Assembly: GCF_000210295.1 (NCBI RefSeq)
Contig: NC_026743.1
Coordinates: 186,001-250,000, forward strand
From: Trypanosoma brucei gambiense DAL972
Lineage: Eukaryota > Euglenozoa > Kinetoplastea > Trypanosomatida > Trypanosomatidae
Length of the DNA: 64,000 nt
Direction of reading: 5' to 3'
The notes under the pieces are model-generated. The model worked only from the letters and a program-made list of their open reading frames with translations, was not told the origin of the DNA and made no database searches. A program made the position numbers and the translations under genes. Each line of letters opens with the position of its first letter. Positions within the stretch are counted from its first letter, which is position 1. Positions 39,522 through 48,669 of this stretch are shown piece after piece.

Positions 39522-41340
39522 GCTTAAATACATTAACATAAGAATATAAGATAACATAAGTGAAGCAACGAAAAGAACATAAAAGACTAATATACCAGAA
39601 AACACCGCCAACCCCAGCGTAGAGCCTCATCCCGAAAAAAAACAGAGTAAAGATCGTTATTTCTGATATCGGGGTAAAGATGGCAACTCGCACACGGAGG
39701 ATCAGCTTAAAGTACATCTTCTAATTGCGCACCGCTGAAAAGACAAATAATTACATGCGTTAAGTGTCAACTAGATCCCCTCGCTCCACAGAGGAAATAT
39801 CCACCGAAACCAAAGACTACATTTCACTGTGAACGGCGAAACACGGGCGGTGCCTCGGATGGCAAGAGGTTGCCCCTTTTGAGGATGGATCATTAAAACA
39901 TGGTGGGCTTTTGGCGCCCTCAGGGGAGACATCCATAACAATTAGGGGAAGCTGACTACCAACATTCTACATTTATCAAAGCCTACAAACGACCCCCTCC
40001 AACATGGGTGGCGGCAGCTTGTCTGTGTCTATTCGTGGTGGAGCGTCCGTTGTTGAGGAATCGAAAACAGAAGGAACTCCAGAAAGCATGGTAACTCCGC
40101 TTGGGCTTTCGGATGAGGAGCAGCCCAAGGTCACATCAACCTACTTCCCCACCCTCAAATATAAAACGGCTCTAATGGAGTCATGGAAAAGCCGGAGCCG
40201 TTGCGCAGAAGAAGGATGTTAAGTTGATAACCGGTGAATGTATGGAACAGGTATTTTCAGTTGCCAACAGAAGAGCCCTAATACGATAAAGATCAGTTAA
40301 AGGAGAGTTCCCCCGTCTTATGTGATCTGCTTTAAACACTCTGAGATAACAATATGGAAAGCTTTGAGGAACTCTGGAAGCAGTTGCAGTTGGATCCCTT
40401 GCGATGCAACACTTGGGAATGACAGGGAGATTTGTACGTTGAAAGCCTTAGAGGCTATCGTATTCGTGGAGGGTGATCGTTTGACCGACATTTGGGAGGC
40501 GGAGCACGACAGAGTACCGTGCCACACGTGAGAAAGTTGTTGAAGAGAGGAGAACATCTCAATGATACCATTGCACATTTTATTCGCCAAACTGCGGCTC
40601 AAGCAGTTGCTAGGAGGAAGGGGTGCGGAGCCGCGGCGCCTGGAAGAATCATGAGGCGCATAAACATCAAGGAGGTGGACCTCATTGTACTAATGAAGAA
40701 GGTGTCGAATGAAACAGTTGTGCGGGAATGAGGATATGGGGCTTCAAAACCATTCATCATCAGGGGGGAATGTTGGAGGCTGCTAAAGTTGGTATTCGTG
40801 CCGTATCTGTTAACCACTTGGAATCTGGTTGTTAGTGGTTACCGCCTTCCAAAGAGGCAGCCGATGCATACAAGGGCGGGCACATATGCACAGCCCTCTC
40901 GCAAAGGCACACTCAACACATTCACTCACAAAAATGTATTGAGTTTCTGGAATTACAGACCGCATGTTTAAAACAATTGTAAATATCTAACTGTGGGCCG
41001 TCATTTAGGGGGTGCTCCAGCGGTGTGGAAACTGGGGAAGAAGAATCATTTGGGAGAGAACCGAAGAAGCTGTAGGTGAGCGGGTTGCGGCATCTGCCGC
41101 AGCCTCCTAACCTGCTCATGCGGTTTGGAAAAGAGCAAAAGAAACATGTGCATAGTATCACCGCGCCGTTGCCGAATCCAACCAAAAACGCCAGTGGGAC
41201 AGCGCTGTTTCTACCCGCGAAGCCAACTGACAGTATGCCAAAGCTGACGGGGAAAATGCTGGGCGGCGGGATGAAAGAAAATTCGAGGATAAAGTTTCTA
41301 CCGCGATGATCTGGTTTACTTCCGGAAATTCCCGCCTTTG
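39522..41340 (+). pseudogene. Fragmentary coding-like region, decayed gene(s) of unknown type
   Basis: Protein-like segments appear in shifting frames, each broken by stops. They are APFEDGSLKHGGLLAPSG (near 39880-39930), a 72-residue piece from the ATG at 40004 (GGGSLSVSIRGGASVVEES), and ALEAIVFVEGDRLTDIWEA (40445-40500). After a frame change comes RKLLKRGEHLNDTIAHFIRQ, continuing to LIVLMKKVSNETVVRE (to 40731), and then a 77-residue piece from the ATG at 41076. Changes of frame between adjacent protein-like pieces suggest indels in a former gene or genes. I do not recognise the parent family and have not tried to restore it. Confidence 0.4.
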
Positions 41341-41367
41341 ACTTCACAGCAGGGGCAATGAATTAAA

Positions 41368-41886
41368 TCAATTGTGAAAAGAATTTCTGTGCCGCCGCAG
41401 TGGCCGCCGGCTGCGCTCCGTGCCCAACATCGCGGCACTTCTCTGCTTCAAGGAAACCACAATGGCTGTGGAGAACGGTGCCACAACAATCCTTTTTGGC
41501 ACTTCCCTCTCGTGGACTGCTGCGTCGAAGTCTCTTGGGACCCCAATCTCAAGCGCATCCTTTCCACCATCTGCAGAAGTTCCCATGCCTGCAGGCGTTT
41601 TTTGAGTCTGCTTCGGAACATGGAAATCGTCATGGGAAACTCGTCTGTTCGATACTAATCTAGAAACACCATTTCCCCTACGGTGAGCAATGCTGGCACT
41701 CTGACACCGTGATGGTTTGGCACCCTTAGCTTGGTCCGACTCTAATAGCGGTTTCATCTGTGTACCGCCCGTCGCTAACCGCGCAGATGTGGTGGTCTGA
41801 GGGGTATTCTTAACGGTTGGGCTGCTTCCTCCGTCCTTTGAACTAGTTGAAAGCGGCGTACGATCGAGTGTACTTTGGGAGGGCAC
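41368..41886 (-). other. Antisense open frame in a relic region, coding status doubtful
   Basis: A 172-codon frame on the minus strand that opens at a GTG; the first Met is 43 codons in. The translation (GVPRDFDAAVHEREVPKRI) is not obviously low-complexity, but the opposite strand is also open in pieces and every supported gene in the window is on +. It could be part of an inserted element in inverted orientation. Confidence 0.25.
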
Positions 41887-42159
41887 TCAGTGCTTGCGCT
41901 GTAGCTGGGCGTTTGCCGCCCTACAAGGGGGAGAAGGCCATTACTCTGGGGTGCGGTATCGGAGTTGAACACTGACAAAAGCAAAGCATTTCCGAAGCGG
42001 AAAGGAGCTGTTATGACATCTCATCCCGCTGTTCTCGCCACCGCCTTTCATACCAATCACATACGCGACAGAGGTATTCCTATTTCCTTCGTTAACACTC
42101 CACAGCGCGTTCCTCAGAGAGAAAGACAGGCATATACGACCCGCACCACGACCTCACCG

Positions 42160-43080
42160 TCAGCCCACCCCTAGTAGAGCTCGGAGGCGGTTTAAAAGCT
42201 CTCGGCGGTCCCGCCGGCCTCAGGCGGCCTTGAAGTGGCGCGAAAGTGGCAACACACCTATTCGCGGCGCTCCCGGAGAAAGCGTGGATCGAAAGGGCCA
42301 AGACTTCCCCTTGTCCCCCTCACATTTTTCAGGTACACTTCTGATTACCTTCGCGGACGCACCCCGGTGGCGCTTTCCCTCCTATGTTTCGGTCACCTTC
42401 CTGGACGGCAGAGGTTGCCACACCCCCCAGAAAGCCCTGGATTAAGGGTGGGGGGTGAGCGGTTGGAAAAAAGTTCGGACACTGTTGCGAGCTGTGTGCC
42501 CTATTTTGGCGAACACGGTGCTCCTGTGCGGGGAAAGCTACGCTCCTCGCGAATCTTGTGCACTACCGCATCCTCTGCGAAGAGGAACGCCTCCCTGAAC
42601 CGCAGGGGCTGCCGAGCCCCCTGCTGCTTCACAAGGAAGAGCACAGCCTTCACCCCAGGCGTTACGGCCACCGAAAGGAACGAACGCCGTCCTTACTCCC
42701 CGGGATCTGACTCATCAACTCTTCCGCTCCCCCCGGTTGTAACCGGTTTCTTCGTGCGAGGCCGTGTGGGTCCACGCGATGGCCGCCCCGTCGACGGGGC
42801 GGCCCGGTTCTCTTGGTATGCGTTCGGCCACCGGTTATCCCAAATTCGTATATCCGGGGCTTGATTTGGGAAGGATCGAAGCATTGTTTGTCGTGGGGCC
42901 GCGCTGCATCTGGCTTTGCGGCGTTGGTGGCGGTTTTGGTTTTCCTTTTTGACGGGGGCTCACCCTCTTACGCCGTACCGTTCTCACCGCCTTGACGGGC
43001 CGCGCCGTGGGCGTCACGAGAGGTGACCAATAGTTGGATGGGATAGACGCTTTTAACGGATGCCCGGTCCCTTTCCACAT
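42160..43080. other. GC-rich island, possible retroelement-derived DNA
   Basis: The sequence is clearly richer in G+C than the neighbours and open in several frames on both strands. It includes inverted-repeat motifs near 42200-42230, CCGGTT/AACCGG at 42733-42746 and a 24-bp palindrome at 42781-42804. Degenerate ingi-related elements (DIRE) are common in gene-poor stretches of African trypanosome chromosomes and would explain this. I could not recognise a reverse transcriptase or endonuclease motif, so the origin is inference only. Confidence 0.3.
42781..42804. repeat. 24-bp perfect palindrome
   Basis: The left half GGCCGCCCCGTC is the exact reverse complement of the right half; the centre is GTCGAC and the whole is almost entirely G+C. 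It could form a cruciform or be a protein-binding site; no function known. Confidence 0.95.
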
Positions 43081-43880
43081 TGTTGTGATTGGCCGTTGTA
43101 AATAACTTGGTGTAGTCGCCCAGGGTCCTCAAAGTGCGATCAGTGTTTATAAACTAGGTGCAATGCTGACGTGCTGTGAATGGGCCCACTGTTCATCATG
43201 GTCGCAGGGTAGGGGTCGGGTATTATGAACGGAAACTTTTTTTGGTTTGCCGTGGTTCTGGTCAGCACCTCGAGACTGTTCTCCGACAATCTCTGCGATA
43301 GTGATGTTCAGCGTAAAGGTGCGGAGAGAAGAGGTCGGAGACCGCTTGTTGTTGATCGTCACCGACGGTGCTGATGGCTATTTCTGCATGTATTACTATG
43401 ATATTTGTGAAGCGGGAGGTCTCACATGTAGCCCTCGGTGGCTCTGCACTGCGCTCTTTCCGATGCAACTCTAAATGTGTTACGGGGGACATCAGCTGGT
43501 TCTATTGCCGAGCAGGGAACAACGATTACTGTGCTCACAGCAACCCCACTGCCGTAGCCGAAGGCATCGTCAGTTTAAGGTACAGTCCTTGTTAGTTGGA
43601 CGATTTCGTTGCGGACGTGAGTGTTTGCCTCTCCAAGTGGTGGCGGCTGAGAATGGCTATACCCGCTTGTGTTCAAAAATCGAACCGCAGCATGCCCTAT
43701 GCGCATTAACGAGTACCTTCACCCGCGTTCACTACGCTGTTTTCAAATTGCTGTTTGAACGATTTTTCTTTTATCTTGATGTTGCAGATATTATGTCTCA
43801 TGGGGTTTGTTTGTGGGAAACCCTTATTGTGTGTTGCGGCTGCTGCGGACAACAGTTTTCATTCAATACCTCGGGTTGAG
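43081..43880 (+). pseudogene. Decayed coding-like fragment
   Basis: Protein-like pieces in two frames, namely VMFSVKVRREEVGDRLLLIV (near 43300-43360) and a Cys-containing piece near 43455-43595 (CNSKCVTGDISWFYCRAG). They are interrupted by stops and a frame change. No family recognised. The region ends in a T-rich stretch. Confidence 0.3.
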
Positions 43881-44695
43881 GTCATATAGATCTTCACTTT
43901 TTTCGTCGCTCTAGCATATGGCTGATGTCTGATGTTTTGACGTGGGATGGCGTTTTCATTGTTAGCACCGCCAGTTGTGGGTTGCCTCTACAGCATTTTC
44001 CAGTCGTTTTTTTTTTGACATCAATGGATTTTGTTTTCTGCTTCAAAATTGTACGAGTATCCAATTTAGCTTGAAGTTTCTTTTGAGTTCTCCGCTCATC
44101 TGCTGTCTGCTCGCATGTTCTATTAACTTCTATCTATTTGGAGTAAGAGATGTATAGAGCACGTGCCGTTTCCAGAGATCGGAGCCCCAATCCTTTCCTC
44201 TCCAGCATAACTACGTAGTGGGACGGGTCCAATAAGTAGTTACCTCTATGTAATGATTTACCCATGCAGGTCAGTTTCGTGACACAGGGAGGAATTGTTT
44301 ATTTTCTAACGTTACTGTGCATTGTTTTCCTTTTTTTCTTGATTGAGGAAACGTGCATCTACTTATTGTTTACAGTTTGTTCTCTAACTTTCTTTTTGAA
44401 CTACTCTAATTATTGTTATTTTGGAACGTATTGGTTACTCACTTTGTCTTGTCCCCAGTCCTTCGAATTGTTTTTTGCCGATTCAGGAGGGAAGGCAGTT
44501 ATTTATTGTTAGTTTGTTATTCCAGTTTTAAAGAGTTCCATTTGCTTTATCTGCATTTTGGTAACTTGTAAAGGGAGAACTGTAGTATATATATACATAA
44601 AGCGCCCGTAGAGTTACGGCAATCTGATTGCTTTTGCCCACGAAAAGTTTGTTATTGTGGTGCTGATAAACTGCGGCTGCAAAGGGTTTTTACCA
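43881..44695. other. AT-rich spacer before the AAA ATPase gene
   Basis: T-rich, with hydrophobic-looking translations typical of T-rich DNA (for example the 82-codon frame at 44264) and a short TATA run near 44585-44600. No gene seen. Confidence 0.6.
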
Positions 44696-46738
44696 ATGGA
44701 CGACGACGTGGGGCTTCAAAAGGCAATTTACTCCTCTCTTCAAAGCAAACGGACCCAAGATGCGTTTAACCGATTTTCTAGAAATGCTCCAAGTCATGGA
44801 ACGGTTCGAAGTTTTCCCCGCAACGGTAAGCGCAATGCCCTGTTGCGTGAGGGTATCATGCCCACAGTACCACGGTCCCAACAAGTCAGGAGCACCACTG
44901 GTTGGACATTTTCTCAGTTTGGCGACTACACGGACCGACCCCCTTGGGTAAACCCGCTGGACGAAGAATCTTGTATTCCGAATATGCCGGTGCGTCTCCA
45001 ACAACCCAGCGATCGTGTACCTGGATGGACTTTGATGTGCTCAGGTGGCCGCATTCAGAGGCAAAATGCAATGGGATCGAACATACTTTTTATATGTGAA
45101 GAAGTCCACTATGCTCAGAACACGAAAATTCACTGCAATGATCTGTTGGCGCTTCGAACGGTAGCGCCTCTTCCACAGGGCAAAAACATCGCTTGCTTTA
45201 CTGCGCAAATCCAAAGCTTGGTAAGTCAAGGACGGTATGCAATGTTTGGTATGGGAATAACTCCCAGGGCGGGAGACGAGAGACAGGGGTTTTGTGTGGC
45301 TTTGGTCCATTATGATTCCTCTGGTGGTATTTTTCTTTCGGTGGAAAAGTGGCGAATGACGGAGCAAGACACGTTTGAGCGACTTGAACTATTGGAACCC
45401 ATGAAGACCCTCCGGTTGATCAGAGAGCGCGTAACCATAACGTTGCTGGTATCATCTGAGCATTTTAGTTTATCAATCAACGGTGAGGTTGTCTGCCCAA
45501 CCCTCCACGCTCCTGGAGTTCGGTTGGGTGAATCGCTTCCCATACTTCTTGCGACGGGTGGAAAGATATCGGTGAGAGAGGTTGCCGTAGTAGAAGGACA
45601 CAAACCCCCGGCAAACAAACTGTACGGTAGGCCACCACCGTTTACTTTGTCTCCCAAGAAGAGTGACACAAACAAGAAGGGTATCCCAATAGTGGAAGAG
45701 GAGCCCCTTTGCTCCAGTGGAAAGGCAGCGTTTCCTGACAAGGTTTCTAATCGTAAGGGGAAAGTGGCTGATAAGGCAGTACCAAAAGATAAGGTGTTGA
45801 ACTCAGTTGCACCCTGTGCTCCTCCAGGTATTGCTCCTGAATTACTTGAACGCATTGAAGCAGAGATAATTGAACGGTCTCCCAACGTCGAGTGGGATGA
45901 CATAGCCGGCATCCCCGAAGCTAAGCGTTTACTGAAGGAAGCCATAATATTACCACTGTTGGTACCGGAGCTCTTCACTGGGGTTGTGCAACCTTGGAAG
46001 GGTGTCCTATTGTTTGGTCCTCCTGGGACAGGGAAAACGATGCTTGCTCGAGCTGTGGCTACAAGCGCCAAAACGACCTTCTTCAACATCAGCGCCTCGT
46101 CCCTTATTAGCAAGTATTTTGGCGAGAGCGAGAAGATTGTGCGGTCACTGTTCCATCTTGCGCGCCATTACGCACCATCAACAATATTTTTTGATGAAGT
46201 TGACGCTTTAATGTCTGCTCGAGGTGGAAACGAACATGAAGCGAGCCGACGTATTAAGAGTGAGATGCTTCAGCAATTTGATGGATTGTGCACTGAAAAT
46301 GATAAACGCGTGCTGGTTCTCGCAACTACAAATCGTCCATGGGATTTGGATGAGGCCATGCGCCGCAGGCTGGAAAAGCGCATTTATATACCTCTTCCGG
46401 ATAAAGCTGGACGACTGAGTTTACTCAAGAAACAAACAGCTACTTTGTCTTTGGACCCCTCTGTTGATCTGGAGGAGATATCCGATAAAAGAACGGAAGG
46501 ATTTAGCGGAGCAGACATGAACCTAGTTGTTCGTGACGCCGCAATGATGCCAATGCGAAGGTTAATCGCGGACAGATCACCGGCAGAGATCGCTGCGATG
46601 AAGGAGGGAGGCAAGATGATTGTTTCCCCAGTTACAATGAATGACTTTGAGGATGCTCTGAAGAAAATCCAACCTTCTGTTTCACAGAGCTCAATCAAAC
46701 AGTTTGAAAAGTGGGCGGAAGAGCTGGGGTCAGTGTGA
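44696..46738 (+). CDS. Katanin-type AAA ATPase (KATNAL2-like clade)
   Basis: 680 residues from the ATG at 44696; the frame reaches a GTG 13 codons upstream. The AAA module occupies about 375-680. The core entry WDDIAGIPEAKRLLKEA is followed by Walker A GPPGTGKT (about 441-448), the pore segment ISKYFGESEK, Walker B IFFDEVDAL (about 496-504), and the arginine region RRRLEKRIYIPLP. These are typical of the microtubule-severing katanin/spastin/fidgetin group, closest by eye to KATNAL2 (LFTGVVQPWKG). Residues about 100-310 form a beta-rich region resembling a SPRY/lectin-like domain, not usual in katanins. Residues 2-16 fit a ubiquitin-interacting motif. A microtubule-severing role is inferred. 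Confidence 0.85.
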   Translation: MDDDVGLQKAIYSSLQSKRTQDAFNRFSRNAPSHGTVRSFPRNGKRNALLREGIMPTVPRSQQVRSTTGWTFSQFGDYTDRPPWVNPLDEESCIPNMPVRLQQPSDRVPGWTLMCSGGRIQRQNAMGSNILFICEEVHYAQNTKIHCNDLLALRTVAPLPQGKNIACFTAQIQSLVSQGRYAMFGMGITPRAGDERQGFCVALVHYDSSGGIFLSVEKWRMTEQDTFERLELLEPMKTLRLIRERVTITLLVSSEHFSLSINGEVVCPTLHAPGVRLGESLPILLATGGKISVREVAVVEGHKPPANKLYGRPPPFTLSPKKSDTNKKGIPIVEEEPLCSSGKAAFPDKVSNRKGKVADKAVPKDKVLNSVAPCAPPGIAPELLERIEAEIIERSPNVEWDDIAGIPEAKRLLKEAIILPLLVPELFTGVVQPWKGVLLFGPPGTGKTMLARAVATSAKTTFFNISASSLISKYFGESEKIVRSLFHLARHYAPSTIFFDEVDALMSARGGNEHEASRRIKSEMLQQFDGLCTENDKRVLVLATTNRPWDLDEAMRRRLEKRIYIPLPDKAGRLSLLKKQTATLSLDPSVDLEEISDKRTEGFSGADMNLVVRDAAMMPMRRLIADRSPAEIAAMKEGGKMIVSPVTMNDFEDALKKIQPSVSQSSIKQFEKWAEELGSV

Positions 46739-47308
46739 TTACCTATCTTATCTTGTTCATGACGAATGTATGTGTCGGTAAGCTACGTTTTCGGATATTT
46801 AGCAAATTTGTCTTCGATTTATAATTTTTTTTTTTTGCCGTCAATATATATTTCCGTGGTATTATGTCTTACAATGTGCTTCTACCACCTTTTGCTACAG
46901 TTTGATTTTGTAATTGTCGGATGGTTACATGATCTTCTGTGGTTCTTCCGCCCTCTCCCCCGTACGGGACTAATCTCCTCCAGAGGTATCGTTGTTGTTA
47001 GTGTCATATTTGTGCCCCCTACTTTTTTCTTAACAGTTTGTCGTTGTAAGAGGTATTAGGTACGAAAAACGAAGGGAAGAAAAAAGTGAATCACGTGCTT
47101 GTATTTTCGTTGGCACTGGATGGAAGAATTACAGTCATCGATCTGTATTACGGTTTTTTTCTTTAAAAAACCGTAACATTCCCCGTTTTACCTAATGATC
47201 TTTTTTCTTTTTTAAACTGGATAGTGGTAGTGTAATATTTTCCGTGTTTGTTTTCCCTTGCCCCTCATATATCTCCACTGGTGCGTCGTTAGGCTCTTGT
47301 GAAGCGGT
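46739..47308. other. Spacer with a stem-loop
   Basis: T-rich tracts near 46820-46835 and 47199-47213, and a 12-bp hairpin at 47148-47176. AG candidates at 47223-47224 and 47291-47292 precede the next ATG. No gene seen. Confidence 0.6.
47148..47176 (+). repeat. Inverted repeat, 12-bp stem with 5-base loop
   Basis: TTACGGTTTTTT at 47148-47159 pairs perfectly with AAAAAACCGTAA at 47165-47176. It lies in the spacer upstream of the PDCD2-like gene and just before a pyrimidine tract. Confidence 0.9.
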
Positions 47309-48346
47309 ATGCGAGAGGTATTGCTTGGTGTTTTTGATGGCTACATGCCTCTGGAGAGGAATAAACTTACTTCAGAAACGAAAATAGGTGGTTCCCCGAC
47401 ATATCGACCTTCACTTTCTGAATCTCAACTGATGACAATACGCGAGTGGACCACTTGTGGTGTATGTGGGCGTCACATGTTCCTCGTCCTCCAGGCGTTC
47501 AGCCCTTTGCCTCAATCTTCTGCTGGACATCACCGAATGATATACGTGTTTTGTTGTAACTCTGATGCATGCTCTCGTCAGCCTTCAAGCAGTTGGTGCG
47601 CGTTCACTCTACAGGCGGAGAACATGGATGAAGAGGCGCTCGACGATATCCAGTCGGAGGAAGCTGAGCGCTCGGATCCTGTTATGGCATCGGAGTTACC
47701 CCCCAGTACATTTCCTCCGTGCTATGTGGCTATTGATAGCGAACCAAGAAAAGAAATTGTAGTCCCGACAGATCTTGAAGCAGAGATGATCCGTGCAGCC
47801 CAAGAGAACGCTAAGAACCCGGATATAACCGAAAATGACATAAAGGAATTGGAACAAACAATTGATCTAAAGGACAAACCTGCTGATTACGAATTTGATA
47901 AATTCCGGAGGAGGGTGGCGAGAGAGCCAAGTCAGGTTATCCGTTATTATGAACGGTTCCCCACGGAATCTTGTGGAGTTACCTTAGTGTCAGCAGTTGC
48001 GCCACCTCTCTTTATGCGACCGAGTAGGGTTAAGGAAATCATCCGGATACCACCGTGTAGAGATTGTGGGGCCGCTCTCATTCACGAACTGCAGATAATG
48101 CCAACTAGTGTGTACTATCTTCGTGTTCGAGACTATATAGCTTCGGGGTCACCGTCGGGAGACGAAGGTGTCGATTGGGGTACGGTAACGGTCTTCGTCT
48201 GTTCAAAGGATTGCTCGAAAGACCGCTCTGGGTCATCACTCCGAAAAGAATTTGTTTTTGTCGAAAAAGCTCCCGAACAACAAGACGAACTCGAAAATTT
48301 GGACGGTCGAGTGGATTTGCGCACCTTTATGACAGGAAGGACGTAG
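47309..48346 (+). CDS. PDCD2/Tsr4-like protein
   Basis: 345 residues. The N-terminus VLLGVFDGYMPL and SETKIGGSPTY match the PDCD2 opening. Zinc-type cysteines follow (CGVCGRHM near 53-60, CCNSDACSR near 84-92). The C-terminal PDCD2_C domain is clear: RYYERFPTESCGVTLVS (about 213-229), then CRDCGAALIHELQIMPTSV (about 250-268), then VFVCSKDC near 298-305. Family members PDCD2, PDCD2L and yeast Tsr4 are co-translational chaperones of ribosomal protein uS5 (Rps2) in small-subunit assembly, and that role is expected here. Length is normal for the family. I cannot say whether it is nearer PDCD2 or PDCD2L. Confidence 0.9.
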   Translation: MREVLLGVFDGYMPLERNKLTSETKIGGSPTYRPSLSESQLMTIREWTTCGVCGRHMFLVLQAFSPLPQSSAGHHRMIYVFCCNSDACSRQPSSSWCAFTLQAENMDEEALDDIQSEEAERSDPVMASELPPSTFPPCYVAIDSEPRKEIVVPTDLEAEMIRAAQENAKNPDITENDIKELEQTIDLKDKPADYEFDKFRRRVAREPSQVIRYYERFPTESCGVTLVSAVAPPLFMRPSRVKEIIRIPPCRDCGAALIHELQIMPTSVYYLRVRDYIASGSPSGDEGVDWGTVTVFVCSKDCSKDRSGSSLRKEFVFVEKAPEQQDELENLDGRVDLRTFMTGRT

Positions 48347-48669
48347 AAAGGGGGGACAAATTCATTTTTCTTTTTTTTTTTTGTGTGTGTGTCCATGTGT
48401 GACTGCTTATCCACTCTCATTGACACGGGTTGTAAGGAAAGCAGCTCAGGCCTTCAGAGGGGGTAAATCGGCGCTACCGTTTCACCGACCTTTGGTACCT
48501 CATTACAGAGAAAATTAATTTTGGAGTCAGCCTTCTTTTTCCTCACCGTACTCCTTTTGAATTTGGTTACTGCTGCAACCCACACACGCTCGTATGAATC
48601 ACCGCTGTCTATTAGTATTCTCAGGTCAATCTTTTTTTTCTCTTTTTTCTTTTCGTCGACTACCAGTGG
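48347..48669. other. Spacer with a strong splice tract
   Basis: T-rich sequence just after the stop and again at 48631-48660, ending in AG at 48665-48666 immediately before the next ATG. No gene seen. Confidence 0.65.
48631..48666 (+). promoter_or_regulatory. Candidate trans-splice acceptor abutting an ATG
   Basis: A strong T/C tract followed by CAG at 48664-48666, only three bases before the ATG at 48670. If used, the 5' UTR beyond the spliced leader would be three bases, or the next Met at 48778 would be the start. Confidence 0.5.

Noticed and set aside
44264..44512. 82-codon hydrophobic frame before the AAA ATPase
   Set aside because: T-rich DNA gives Phe/Leu/Tyr-rich translations by default; no splice or context support.
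36177..44695. tRNA or small RNA genes in the gene-poor stretch
   Set aside because: I looked by eye for A-box and T-loop (GGTTCGAANCC-like) pairs in the spacers and found none convincing; a covariance-model scan would be decisive.
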